Positions 1 to 12,700 of a stretch of 64,000 nucleotides of DNA are shown one piece after another; within the stretch, counting starts at the first letter, position 1; each line of letters opens with the position of its first letter. The stretch covers positions 2,046,001 to 2,110,000 of the forward strand of contig JASJZC010000006.1 of NCBI GenBank assembly GCA_037178855.1. The letters run 5' to 3'. This DNA is from Oscheius sp. JU75 (taxonomy: Eukaryota; Nematoda; Chromadorea; Rhabditida; Rhabditidae). The notes below the pieces were generated by a model, which saw nothing but the letters and a program-made list of their open reading frames with translations, did not search any database and had not been told where the DNA came from. Both the position numbers and the translations under genes were made by a program.

Positions 1-96
1 ATCAGCGTAGCTCCAAAAAAGAATCTAAGCAACCTATTCTTCCGAAAATTCTTTATAGATGTTGGAAATCCTTTAAAAGTTCAGCCGCAAAACTGT

Positions 97-1361
97 TTAG
101 TTCTGAATTCTATTATCCTTCGAAGTCTGTTCCTTTTTCTTATTTTGAGTTGTTGCCATGAGAAGTGACACTGTGGTAGCCGCTGAAATTTGGTTTGCCA
201 CATTATGCTGCAAAGTCTTACGCTTTTGACATAAACTGCCGAACAGAAACATTTCACTACTACTGACATACCAAAATCCGAAGTCATAATCCGTATCGCC
301 CCTGAACGAGCACAAAAGGTAACGATAGTCATTATCGTCTGGTCTGAAACCAACTTTTCCTTGTTTATGTAGTGATAAATATTACGTTCCGTTCCCGAAG
401 TTGGTGTAAACGGGAACTGAACCATCCTCCCAGCTGCAAGAACCAACTGAAGAGTTCAAACAGTGCAAACCGATCCATGTCCACATATATTCATCTTCAG
501 CCAAAATTTTTAAAAAATTGTTAAGCTGTGGAGTGTCAATCTTGACCATGGTGGCATTGTCATTTACACAGGAGGACTGGGCGTCAGGATATGCCAACAA
601 GGTTTTCACGACCTGAAAAACGTTTTTGTAAGTATTTTTCCGCAATAAGGATGGCTCCTTATTTGTTGAGACTGCAGCATACCTTGTAGCACATACAGTT
701 TTCTACGTAGAGTGTATACCCCGGAGAACAGATAGCATCACCTACTAACATATTTTTGCCTACACGGCGTTTTGATACCTGGGCACGAAGAAGAAGAGCA
801 CGTGGGAGCAGGTGGCTCGGTAGGGCAGTAGCCGGGCTGCGGTGCATTAGGGACCACGCTACAGACAAACGGCAAAGCAGTGTTACAAGCTCCTGATCTG
901 AAATTTTACTTACTTTTTTTATGCATTCAACTTTACATCCACTTGGAGTCGGAGTCTCTTATCAGTCCGCAAGGATAGCCTGCTCCGGGATGACCAGGAG
1001 CCCAGTTTGTGTAAGACATGGAAATGTTGTAGGTCCATGACCATGAAGCTGCCATTAGCTGATTGGCTCCAATCCAGAAATTGGGCGTTCGTCCAGTCGC
1101 TCCAGAAGCAATGCCAGAAACATAACTGTTTTCAATGTTATTCTGAACAGCAACCAAGGTTCCTCCGATTGAGTTACATTGCTTTTCGGCTGCTAGAAAG
1201 GGTAGAGGACTGTTGTAATACTTGTAGCATCTAAATTGGTAAATAGTGCAACAAAGAGCTTGCTCATACTTGTCAAAGAAGGTCTCGTAGATTGTGTCCG
1301 GAGGACATTCAGCCAGCAAAGTCGAAGCAAAAGCAAAGAGCAAGAGCAGTGAGAGCAGCAT
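97..1361 (-). CDS. Secreted C-type lectin with two CTLDs
   Basis: Five exons on the minus strand: 1361-937, 897-779, 744-683, 612-386 and 343-97, with GT-AG introns of 34-70 nt, giving about 359 aa. The protein starts with a hydrophobic signal peptide (MLLSLLLLFAFASTLLAE). The first CTLD holds the WIGANQL, YTNWAPGHPG and ACNTALPFVC blocks typical of the fold. A proline/serine/cysteine linker follows, then a second, more degenerate CTLD (CSPGYTLYVENCMCYK, WTWIGLHC, SWEDGS). The C-terminus is basic and polar. The QPD/EPN calcium-sugar motifs are not obvious, so sugar binding is uncertain. Nematode clec genes of this kind are secreted and often respond to microbes; that role is inferred. The third intron end is ambiguous by one codon (TAG at 747-745 or 744-742). 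Confidence 0.85.
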
Positions 1362-1370
1362 GGTGAGCTA

Positions 1371-2789
<1,419 letters not shown>

Positions 2790-2823
2790 CTTCTTTCCTC
2801 CTCTTTCTCGTCTTTTTGACTGA

Positions 2824-3110
2824 AGCTTTGTATTTAGAGAGCAAATTGAAAATGGAAGTTACGTGGGAACTGCAGCTGATGTGTACACATAGAGCCGTTC
2901 GCAGAGACCGTCTGCAAAATATAAACCAGAAAAAAAGGAGAAAGTACGGAAGAGAACCTAGGATACAAAAAGTATCTTTGATTACACTCTCTTTCGACAG
3001 TTTTTCTGCATTACGAAGATTCGGGAATGGATAAATCTTTCTAACTTTCTTGTCTCTGTCTTTCTGTGTCTCTCCGTGTAGATCTGTCTCTCTGTCTCAC
3101 TATCTTTCTG

Positions 3111-3176
<66 letters not shown>

Positions 3177-3915
3177 CGTGCCTCTATGTGTCTGTCTTTC
3201 TGTGTCGTTGTCCAGATGCCCTGTGTCTATGTGACTCTGTCTCTGTCTCCCTCGCTTTCTCTTTATCATAGTAGTCTCCACCAGTAGCAGTCTATATCAC
3301 AATTTGCCGATCCTTTGAAATCTTGTTCTTTTAGAGATGCCGTATGACCGTGATAGAGCCACGAGAACAAGTCAGCTGAATATGGCATGTGGTAGTACCC
3401 AGAATTGAACTTTGAAGAAGCTTCAAATAATTGGAAATGTACAAATGATCAGTCTAAATGTGCTCTTGGAAGACGGGTCATGCTCAATTTTTCCGCGGAA
3501 ATACCAATCAAGGGAACGAGGAAGTGTGCAGCTACTGTGATTCTGTGATACTACTTTCAAGGCTTCACGCACAGAAGCCCTGTCTGCCAACTTATGTTCC
3601 GTTGCAGGTAGATTGTATCTATGTCATTGACTCCTTTTAATGGCTCGTGTGTACTACTGTCCTCTGTCGTCTGTTCCCGATTGTGTGAAATATAGAGTCT
3701 GTAGCCTAAGAAAATCAACTAGTTTTATTGCATGGCAAGATAGCAAATGTAGAAACATGTATGAGTAACAAAGATGGAAATATAGGAGACCACGGAACTG
3801 AACCGGTAAAAAGATACGTAATTAAGTTGTCCTTCCGTTGTCTTCATTATGGGTCAAGGTCTGATCAGCCTGAATAATATGGATCATTTTGTGTCAATGC
3901 TAACCTAAAAGTAAC
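2824..3915. other. Intergenic with simple repeat
   Basis: Apart from the pyrimidine-rich block at about 3050-3260, I see no gene or RNA here. Confidence 0.5.
3116..3172. repeat. (CT)n microsatellite
   Basis: An almost pure TC dinucleotide run of about 55 nt, set in a larger block rich in TCTCTGTCT (3050-3260). It produces Ser/Leu and Arg/Glu reading frames on both strands that are artefacts. Confidence 0.95.
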
Positions 3916-3920
3916 TTAAT

Positions 3921-6814
3921 CTAAGCAAAACTCACGTTCAGAAGTTCAGTCAGGTAGTCCTTGACCTTTTTAAAAACCTCCAGCAGTCTCTCCTCGGCCA
4001 CTTGCTCGTAGAGATCATTGATCTCAAGCTGGACAGTTTCAGCGGCATTGGGGGCCCTGGGCCTCTTCATGGAGCTACGGCGAGAAGGTTATAGGTTTGA
4101 AGTAGACTTACTTTTTAGCCGGGCGACCGCGTTTCTTGACCGGTTCCTGCGAATCATTGGATGGTTCCTGGGCAACAGTCTCTTCCTGGGGATTCGCATC
4201 AATGATACGAGACGAAGACGCCCTGAAAAAGTTGCTATTTTAATGCGTAGTCCTCAGAGAACTCACTTGGGCAGACGGCCCCTCTTCTTGGAAGTAGGGC
4301 TCTGGTCCTCTTGGGCATCATTGGTCTCTTTCGTATAATTGACAGGCTGTTCGGGACCCTGGTTTCCAGTAAAGAATGTTTTGACTCTGGAAATTATTTT
4401 TGGGTTGATCATAAATGTCTGTAGTCATCACTCGGTCACTCTGTCTCTTTGTTCCTCACTCACTTCTCAATAAACGAACGACCTTCCTTCTTGGGAGGTG
4501 CTTCTCTGGCCTGTTCCTCTCCGTCTTTGACATTGGAATTGGCAGCGGTGGACGATGATGGCCTGAAACTGGAACATTGTGAACATAGAAGCCAAAACTC
4601 ACTTCTTGAGAGAAGGACGTCCTCTCTTCGTGGGAGGCTCGAACTCGAACTGGATGCCATCTTGCTGTTCCTGTTCCTCATCCTGATCATCGTCCGCCTC
4701 GATTTCGAGGTTCTCATCAACAATTTCACGTCTCTTGGTCTTTGAAGGAATATTCCGGACCTGCCTGTTCTCTGTCTCTTCCTCTTCGACGGCTTCATCT
4801 CTCTTGGCAGTCTTCTTTACAGATGTAGGGCGTCCTCTTTTTTGCTTGGGGGCTTCCGGCTGTTCCTGTCTGTCCTTTTCAAGCTCGTCAATCTTGATGA
4901 TCTCCTCCTGGATGTTCTTTTCCTCCTCAATAGCACGAGGTTTGCTCTTCTTGGCAGTTCCGGCAGGGCGTCCCCGTCTTCTCTTCGGAGACTCGTCCTG
5001 TCTCTCGTGGTCCTCGATAAGAACAAATGGCTCCTGATCGTCTTGGTGATCATTCTGTCTCTCTTCCTGTTCATGGACCTCCAAAGCCTCTTCATCTTCC
5101 CCAGTCTTGTCTCTCTTATCCCATCCCTGTCTACGACCAGGCTTCTTCTTGCTCGATCCGGGAGGGCGTCTCATCCTCTTCTTGGGGTCAGCAACAGCCG
5201 GACGGACAAGTCTCTTTCTCGGAGGCTCCGCTTCTTCCTGGTCCTCTCCCTGATCCTCTTGCTGGATCTCCTCATTATCCGAGTCGTTCTTCACAATCTT
5301 GGGACCAGCTGGACGTCCTTTCTTGGGACCGTTCTTCTTCTGGGGACGGTTCCTTTTCTTCCTCTCAGAACTCTCATTGTCGCCCATCGATAGTCGGTTC
5401 AATCTGAAATTGTTCTGTCCTACTGTAAACGCTTATGTTTCTGTACTGTCTTCCTCTCTGCATAAGGAGATAGAACTTACTCTTCGGACTTCTTGGGTGG
5501 ACGGCCGCGTCTTGCAGAGACAGGGGTTGACTGAACAACTTCGTCCTCTCCACTGTTTCCGTCTCCGTCCTGGCTCTGGTCTCTACAAATTCCAGTTTGG
5601 AACCAAAAGTTGAATAAAAAGCTACTTGGCAATCTTCCGGGTCTTCTTGGGCGGGCGGCCTCTTCTTTTCACGCCGGGAACTGACACAGGGACTTCTTCC
5701 TCCTCGGCTGTGTCTCCATCTCCATTCTTGACACTGAAAGTACAAATTTTCCAGCAGAAACTGACAGAAAGTACCGGTGGCTTTCCTTGGTCTTCTTGGA
5801 CGGTCTTCCTCTTCGCTTTGATGAATTGTGGGCGGCAGCCTGTATATTATCATTCTCATCCTCTTCAGCCTGGACAGCATTCTCGACACTGAAAGTACAT
5901 ACTTACAATCAAAAGATGCCAGAAATTACCGGTGGCTCTCCCCGGTCTTCTTGGGAGGACGACCCCGTCGCTTCACGGAGAACGGGGCTGGCACGGTGAC
6001 TTCATTCTCTTCATGGTCTTCTTCTCCGGTTTCCTCATGGCTGTTTCTATGACTGTTAGTATGCAAATCTGGTTGGTAAAGATACCTGTTGGCCGTTCCA
6101 GTCTTCCTGGGAGGTCTGCCCCGTCTCTTCACATACGTAGGAGCGGATTCAGGGATGTTGTCTTCACCTTGTTCCTCGTCTCTTTTCTGGTCTCTACAAT
6201 TTTAGTTTGAATCCAAAATCGAAACGGAGATCTACTTAATGGCCTTCTTTGGCGGTCTGCCACGGCGTTTGACGGAGGCAGGGGTAGACTGGACCTCTTC
6301 CTCTCCCTGCTTCTGTTCAGCTTCTTCACTGCCATCGACTCTCTCGACTCTGAAACCACTCTTAAGCAAATTAGAAAAGAGCTGCCAACTATCCAAAATT
6401 AGTCTGGTCAGATAAGAGCATTTTTTGAAATGAGCGCACCAGAGGGTTTTGGCTCCGCACCAACTTATGCAAATCCTCAATGCAGCCAAGAAAATGCTAG
6501 TCGCGCAGTTCGCGTTACGGTCTTTTTTTCTTGAACAGTGTTGTACAAAGATCTATATTCACAAAAAAAGTAAGTTTCAAAAGTACCTGGCCTCACTGAC
6601 GACCTTTTTGGGTCTTCCTCTGCCTCTCTTGACCGGCATCTGTTGCTCCTCAGACTTTCCTCGGACCTCAACAGTCTCAGTATCCTCCGTTAAAAGATCC
6701 TCATCAGACAATGTGGCTTCAGGGTCCTCCTGCACCTCAACTGTACGAATCCTAAAAAAAATGTGGTTTCGAAAAAGGAAGAAGAACTTACGGGATTTCA
6801 TGATCTCTCGCCAT
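3921..6814 (-). CDS. Multi-AT-hook chromatin-type protein, exon-duplicated
   Basis: Thirteen exons: 6814-6792, 6751-6587, 6349-6236, 6193-6086, 6046-5930, 5888-5775, 5733-5626, 5582-5481, 5403-4603, 4562-4464, 4386-4267, 4222-4112 and 4074-3921, giving about 711 aa. Nearly all boundaries after the second exon interrupt the codon at the same place (phase 2). Most short exons encode one AT-hook in an acidic linker: KRGRGRPKK, KRRGRPPKK, KRRGRPPRK, KRRGRPSKK, RRGRPPKK, KKRGRPAKK and others. The 801-nt exon carries about five more (KKGRPAGPK, KRRGRPAG, KRGRPTS, KRGRPSLKK). I count roughly 13-14 hooks. AT-hooks bind the minor groove of AT-rich DNA, so a nuclear, HMGA-like architectural role is likely. 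The C-terminus (LYEQVAEERLLEVFKKVKDY) is helical and has no hook. The end is uncertain: AACGTGAGT near 3935 reads to a TAG at 3921 but could also be a donor to a further exon. No other domain was recognised. Confidence 0.85.
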
Positions 6815-6834
6815 CACTGGTACCCTTCAGAATA

Positions 6835-8120
6835 AGACGAGCTGAAACAAGACAATAAAACTGACGAAAAAATACGAAATGTCTGAAATAACGGCGAAGA
6901 AATCACGAGAAATCAGTGGGAATTCAATGAAGCTGATTGAAACAGTGGGACAAAAGAAAATCGATAATGATCTGTAAACTTCAAATGTAGCTATTTGTTT
7001 TTTTTTCTCCTGAAGATTTAAAATATTTTATAATATATTTAAGAAGAAAAGCACGGTCAGGAACCGTGCGGCAAAGGGCAGAGAGAGACCGTTTCGAACG
7101 AACGGGGAGAGTAGAGGAGAAGAGTACATGGACAGAGATGGAACAAGGGCAAGCGAAGAGTAGTTCAACTGATCCCGTTCTTATATGCCTCTTACTCTGA
7201 CTCTGTCTGTCTCGGTCACTTTGACCATCTCTGTTCTATGATCATGTGCTTTCAAACAGTCGATTTATGTTCTATCAATCTGTTTGTCAGCTCTCGTCAG
7301 TATCTGTCACTGTCTCTCCACTCTGTGTCAATATAGCTCTATCCGAGATAAACATGGATACAGATCCGGAAACTGTTAATATAGGCTCATTTGAATAGAG
7401 AAATGGGCGCGGAAAGCAAGAGAATAACTTATGAAAGCATTCGACGGTCGTATATCTGCCACAAGACACTCGTAATGAGTGAGCTGCCGCAAAAAATATT
7501 GCTATAAACCATGTGAAAGGCTGATCGGAGGCTGGTACAAAGAGGAAACGGCGTGCTTATTGATCAGATCTGAGATTGTTTACTACCAACGTCTTCTAGA
7601 AGCATGTGTCATTTACCGGTCAGAGGTATCTTCTGGACAAACAGATAAAGAGACTAAAGATAGAAGAACGAAGAGAGAAAGAGATATAGAGACGGGGAGA
7701 CAGACACAGAAAGACAATGAAGCTGAGAGAGAGAACTACCAGAATGACAACGGCTTGGTCATTCCGAGGGTATAATCAATGGTTCTGCTTTCTTCCTTCG
7801 TCTCACTGCTTAAAAAAAAGATGATGTAAAGGGAGACATAGAGGCTATACTAGGGCAACCCGTCTCGGCTCGACGCCCAAGTATAATAGAGACCGTAACT
7901 CTCTTCTTAGAACACATAAAGTTAAGGAGTTCGGCGCGTGTGAGCTGTTGAGTCCGTGTACAGTACCCTGAAAATCAGGGAACTCAAATTACGCGTGGAT
8001 TCAAACTGCCACAAATTCAGTTTTTCTTCATTTTCATTTTTCTAGCTCCTCTTCCTACCAGTTTTCTCGTAAAAATAACAATTTATGAATAACAACAAGT
8101 ACTAACAATTGATAGAAAAG
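6835..8120. other. Intergenic, no supported gene
   Basis: Upstream of the AT-hook gene and downstream of dtd. It contains an AT-rich run (about 7016-7045) and purine-rich low-complexity DNA (about 7640-7740). Nothing else is recognised. Confidence 0.5.
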
Positions 8121-8124
8121 AAGA

Positions 8125-8755
8125 TTATGACCGATTTTTGCTGTCAAAAGTGATGGTCACGGGGCCGTCGTTGACGATTTCCACGCTCATCATGGCTCCG
8201 AAGCGTCCGTCCTGCAATTTTCGTTGTTTTTCTCGTTCAAAATGTGACAATTTACCTCAATTTTGTCAACCTTGTACTCTTTCCTCAGCTGGCCAAGGAA
8301 ATCCTGGTAGAAGTCGGCAGCTCGCCCGTTTCCCATCGACTTGTGAAAGTCGAGCTTGTTGCCCTAAATATCATTGTTTTTATGGTCTTTCAAGCTGGGG
8401 AAGCAACTGAAAATGATGTAAAATACCTTGAAAGCTCCGTAAAGAGTAAACTGGCTGATGGAGAGAACCTGTAGATCGAGATCCTTGACAGACTTGTCCC
8501 ATTTTTTGCCCTCACTCTCAAACAGCCTCGTATTAAGGATCTTCCTTACGATATATTCGACATCGGCAGTGTTGTCATCCTCGTGTAGTCCGACCAGGAC
8601 ACAGAGACCGCGACCGATCGAGCCTACCTGAAATTTTCTAAATGTTTTCTGGAAGTGGAAGTAGCCTTTTTGGTGCAGAAAACATGTAGAAAGCTTACAA
8701 TTTCCTCACCAACAGTGACGGAAGCCCTGGTTACCCGTTGAATCACAGCTCTCAT
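8125..8755 (-). CDS. dtd: D-aminoacyl-tRNA deacylase (DTD)
   Basis: Four exons: 8755-8699, 8627-8427, 8363-8256 and 8211-8125, giving 150 aa, the usual length for this family. The start MRAVIQRVTRASVTV is the family's conserved N-terminus. The two active-site signatures are both present: SISQFTLYGAF (the SQFTL motif) and NDGPVT (the Gly-Pro motif that forms the chirality filter). The enzyme hydrolyses D-amino acids, and glycine misloaded on tRNA-Ala, from tRNA in the cytosol, a quality-control step of translation. It is single-copy here and not overlapped. All introns are GT-AG with TTTCAG, CTAG or GCAG acceptors. Confidence 0.95.
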
Positions 8756-8769
8756 CCTTGTTTCTGGCT

Positions 8770-9775
8770 ACTTTACACGCTTCTGATGTTGAAAAACTAC
8801 GAGTCTAGAGCTGAAATTTGGTTGTTATTACCGAACACGGAAAATGATAGCGGCAAAGGTGAGGACCCAGAGTTTAATTCAGTCTGTGAAGCATAAAAAG
8901 GTCTCCAGTTTTTTTCTGACAACATTCTTGTGGAAAGTATGGAACTATGACTGGACAATAGGATGTTTTTTCGGCGACACTGGAAATGGAGCATTAGAAA
9001 ACTGGGAGACCTCCAGGTTTAATAGTTTCTCTGAAACATCAAGTTTGTCAGACACATTCCAAGTTGCTCTTTTAGTTTCTTGTAAAAACAAACTCCGGGT
9101 GTGACAAGGCTAAAATAACTTGTCTCAAAACAAGGAGGTAGCGAAAGACTAAGCTGTTTCCAAGTTTTATAGAGCCTCTGAAGCAACAAATAGATTCTTT
9201 GTAGACAATCATTCTGAGCTAGGTGCATGTTGGAAAGTGCGAGTCAAGTTTGAAAATTACATTGTTCTGCAAAGTAAATTACGGCATAAACGGAAATTTA
9301 GAAGATTTCTAGCCTTTATTGAGCCGCTGAAACACAGAATTTTGTACTTACTCTTAGATCCCGTTATTTTCGAATCCCTAGAGCAGAAAACAGCGTATAA
9401 TGAGGCTTGGAAATCGAGTGAAAGGCATGTTTCGAGTTGGAGCGCTGAAAGGCGCCAGGATTGAGAGATTTGAACGAGAGAATTTAAACAAGTCACTTTC
9501 TGCCTATTTTTTGTCAGCCCGCAGCAAAATTTTTCTTTTCCTTGTCTTGTATATCCTCCAAACGTGTTTTAGAGACTTCGAAAGAGTCTGTTGAGTGTCA
9601 TAGCACCCTAATTTTGCAGAAAATTCATTGGAAAACTGCCTATGCATGAAATTTACATAATTTTGACACCATTTTGATGGCTTTTGCCCTGTAAACCACT
9701 GTCATAATGTCCTGTTATACTTTATTTTATCATTCTCTATGCTACCAACTACTATTTTCAGCAAAAGAACTCCAG
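8770..9775. other. Divergent intergenic region, dtd / msh-6
   Basis: About 1 kb between two divergent genes, so it must hold both promoters. No TATA box or repeat stands out. The sequence CTATTTTCAGC at about 9757 is a possible trans-splice acceptor just upstream of the msh-6 ATG at 9780. Confidence 0.4.
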
Positions 9776-9779
9776 GGAA

Positions 9780-12700
9780 ATGTCGAAGAAGCAGGCCTCT
9801 CTGCTCTCCTTTTTCAACAAGGGCTCGGGAACGCCTTCCTCGTCACCAAAAGTCCTGACACCGTCGAGAAGCCGTATCGTGAAAGACGAGGAGCCCGAAA
9901 ATGGTAAAAGAGCACATTTTTATTCGAAAAATTCTAACAACGAGCAAAATAACGGGAAACTACAACAAGTTAGAAGCCCTGATGGAGAAGGAAGGCCTCC
10001 AGCTGGGTGCGATCGGCTCCCTTAACCTTGATGCGACCCTTAAGCTCGTCCACGTGGCTGGCGACCGGGTGACCGAGCTTCTTTTCCAGAAAAGCACGCA
10101 TGTCGGTGTCGAAGGCCTGAAATATGGTTGTTTTTATGGAAAAATCGATGCAAAACTCACAAAAACGTCGCCGTCAATGTTCCTAACCGTGACGAGCTCG
10201 ACATACTCGAAATCCAGGGTCTTCTCGTTCAGATCATCGCGTCTCCTCTCCAAGTAGAGCGGGAACATATGGTCGCGTCGTCTCTCGACAAAATAGGGCA
10301 GCTTGGGAGGGGGATCTGGAAGTTTTTCGCTTGGTTTTTTGCTATTTTTCATTGAAAGCTAACAAAAAAAGCAAAACCAACTTCTTGGAGGCTGCCAGCC
10401 AGACGGGGTGGGATAACTGGCGTGTTTAGGGATGGGTGGGATTGTCTCGATCGGGAGCAGTCGCTCCACATAGCTCCAGTCCACGGGAAGCTCCTCGACG
10501 CCGGTGTAAGTGGCTTCTGGAAACTTCCTTCATGATTTTCGTCTTGAAAATGGGAGAATAGTGGTAGGAAGTCATTGACATGTCCATTTTTAGTCCGTTT
10601 TCGGTAGAAACTCGTTCGCACTCTTTTCTACCCTCATTTTACCTCTATCAAGGCATCAGTTCATCGATTTTCTTGAAAATACCCGAAATGAACTCACTCT
10701 GCTCGGGCAGGGCCCTCTTCCAGGGGTTGAGCCACGGCTTGTCACTGTCGGTCGAGCTGGCCGGCAGCTGTGTTGAACTAGACGATGCTCTCGCGGCTGG
10801 CAGGGCTCGGCTGACGATTTTGGCCTGTAGACAGCTTCGAAACATTCTGAAAACGAGTTTTGAGAAGGAAAATCAATTAAATGGCCGAATTGAGTCGGTT
10901 TTTAATCTTTTCTTGCCCTAAAAGGTCTGGGAAGCTCCTTAGCTTTATTTTGCAACAAAATTTAGCTAAGGAAAAAAATGAACGAAAAAAAAGCCTGGAA
11001 AATCTCATGAACAAGCCTATTTTCCCCGATGCCTGCACGAAAATACTACTGCGTACCAAGACTGACGTCTGTCCGAAAATGTCAGTGTATCCTGTTTTTT
11101 GAAGTTATGAACTATTTTTGCGTCCATTTCCAACTTTCTACAACTGTTTCCGAGGTCATAAATCGGCTCAGGGATCTCGTAAATATTGAAAAGTGCTGTT
11201 TGAACTGAAAAATACTGGAAATGAAAATAAATGGGGTGTCTTCCAAATTTTGAGCTTTGAAGTTGGAGAGAGTTCAGGCAAACATAATATTCTAGGACTG
11301 TTTCCCAATGTTTCTCAATAAAACTATCCACTTTACAGAATCGCCGCCTCGTGGTCAGCCGAATCTCGACGAGAACAACGACAGCATTTCGACAGTAAAA
11401 GCTACTCCCAGGTCCGCAGCCGGCGGCCAGAAGCGTCGTCGTCTCATCGTTAGCAGCGATGACGAGGCCGAGAAGGCGGAAAATGAGGTCAAACGCGTGA
11501 AAAATGACAAAAATCCCATGGCTGACACGGAAATGGCCGACTCGTTCATCAATTCCTTCAGATTCGATGATTCTATGGTACCGTCCCTTCAAGATTTGTT
11601 AGGAACTGTCACTTTAGGACAGCAGTATGGATGAGACGCTGAACACGACCGCCGATTACGAGGGTGACAAGAAATTTGAGGCGGAGGGTGAAAAATATAC
11701 TCACGAGGAGTTGGAATGGCTCAAGGTTTGGGGTTTTCAGGGCTAAAAACCGTTATATTACAGCCCGAGAAGGTCCGTGACGCGAACAAAAAGCTCGCTT
11801 CGGACCCGGACTACGATCCGACAACACTCTTCGTTCCAGCCGACTTCCTGAAGCAGCAGACCCCGGGTCATCAGCAGTGGTGGCAGATCAAGGCGGCCAA
11901 CTACGACACTGTCCTTCTTTTCAAAGTCGGCAAATTCTACGAACTGTATCACATGGACGCTACAGTAGCCGTCACCTGTCTCAATCTCACTTACATGAAG
12001 GTTTCTTGCCCTTTTCTCCAATCGAAAATGACTCATTTTAAGGGAAGTTTCGCCCATGCAGGCTTCCCGGAGGCTGCTTACGGAAAATTTGCTGATCAGC
12101 TCGTCCAGAGAGGGTACAAGGTGGCCCGAGTCGAGCAGACCGAGACCCCACAGCAGTTGGAGGAGCGCAACACAAAAAGAGGCGGAACGAAGGAGAAGGT
12201 CGTGAAGAGGGAGCTGTGTAGGATCACAACGACTGCGACGAAGACTTACGGGGCGCTGGAAGGCGACGGAGATGCTGATGTGGAGACCGGAGCCAAGTAT
12301 CTGTTTGCTTTGAAGGAGGAGGTGGGATTTTTGGAGCCCCAGACACATCAATTCACACATTTTGTCCCTCTTGGCCACTATTAGTATAGTTGAGGACACA
12401 GTTCACACACCCATTACCTTTTGTCACAACCATCGTAGTTCTTACAAGCAGTCGTTTAGCCGACCTATCAGCGGGAATACAAGACTTTTACCTTTGTTCT
12501 GCCTCAGACTGTGGATCTCATAGACCGTTTTAAGGTCAAAGACAACCGTTCCCACTACGGAGCCTGCTTCATCGATACGAGTCTCGGCCAGTTCAACATC
12601 TGTCAGTTTGCCGACGACGACTATCGCTCCTTCCTCCGAACCCTCTTGGCCAAGTTCACGCCGAGCCAGCTTCTTCTCGAACGAGGACACATCAGTCCAC

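Noticed and set aside
3050-3290. Ser/Leu-rich and Arg/Glu-rich open frames
   Set aside because: They come entirely from the CT/GA microsatellite.
4449-5407. Long hydrophobic plus-strand frames
   Set aside because: Antisense shadows of the 801-nt AT-hook exon.
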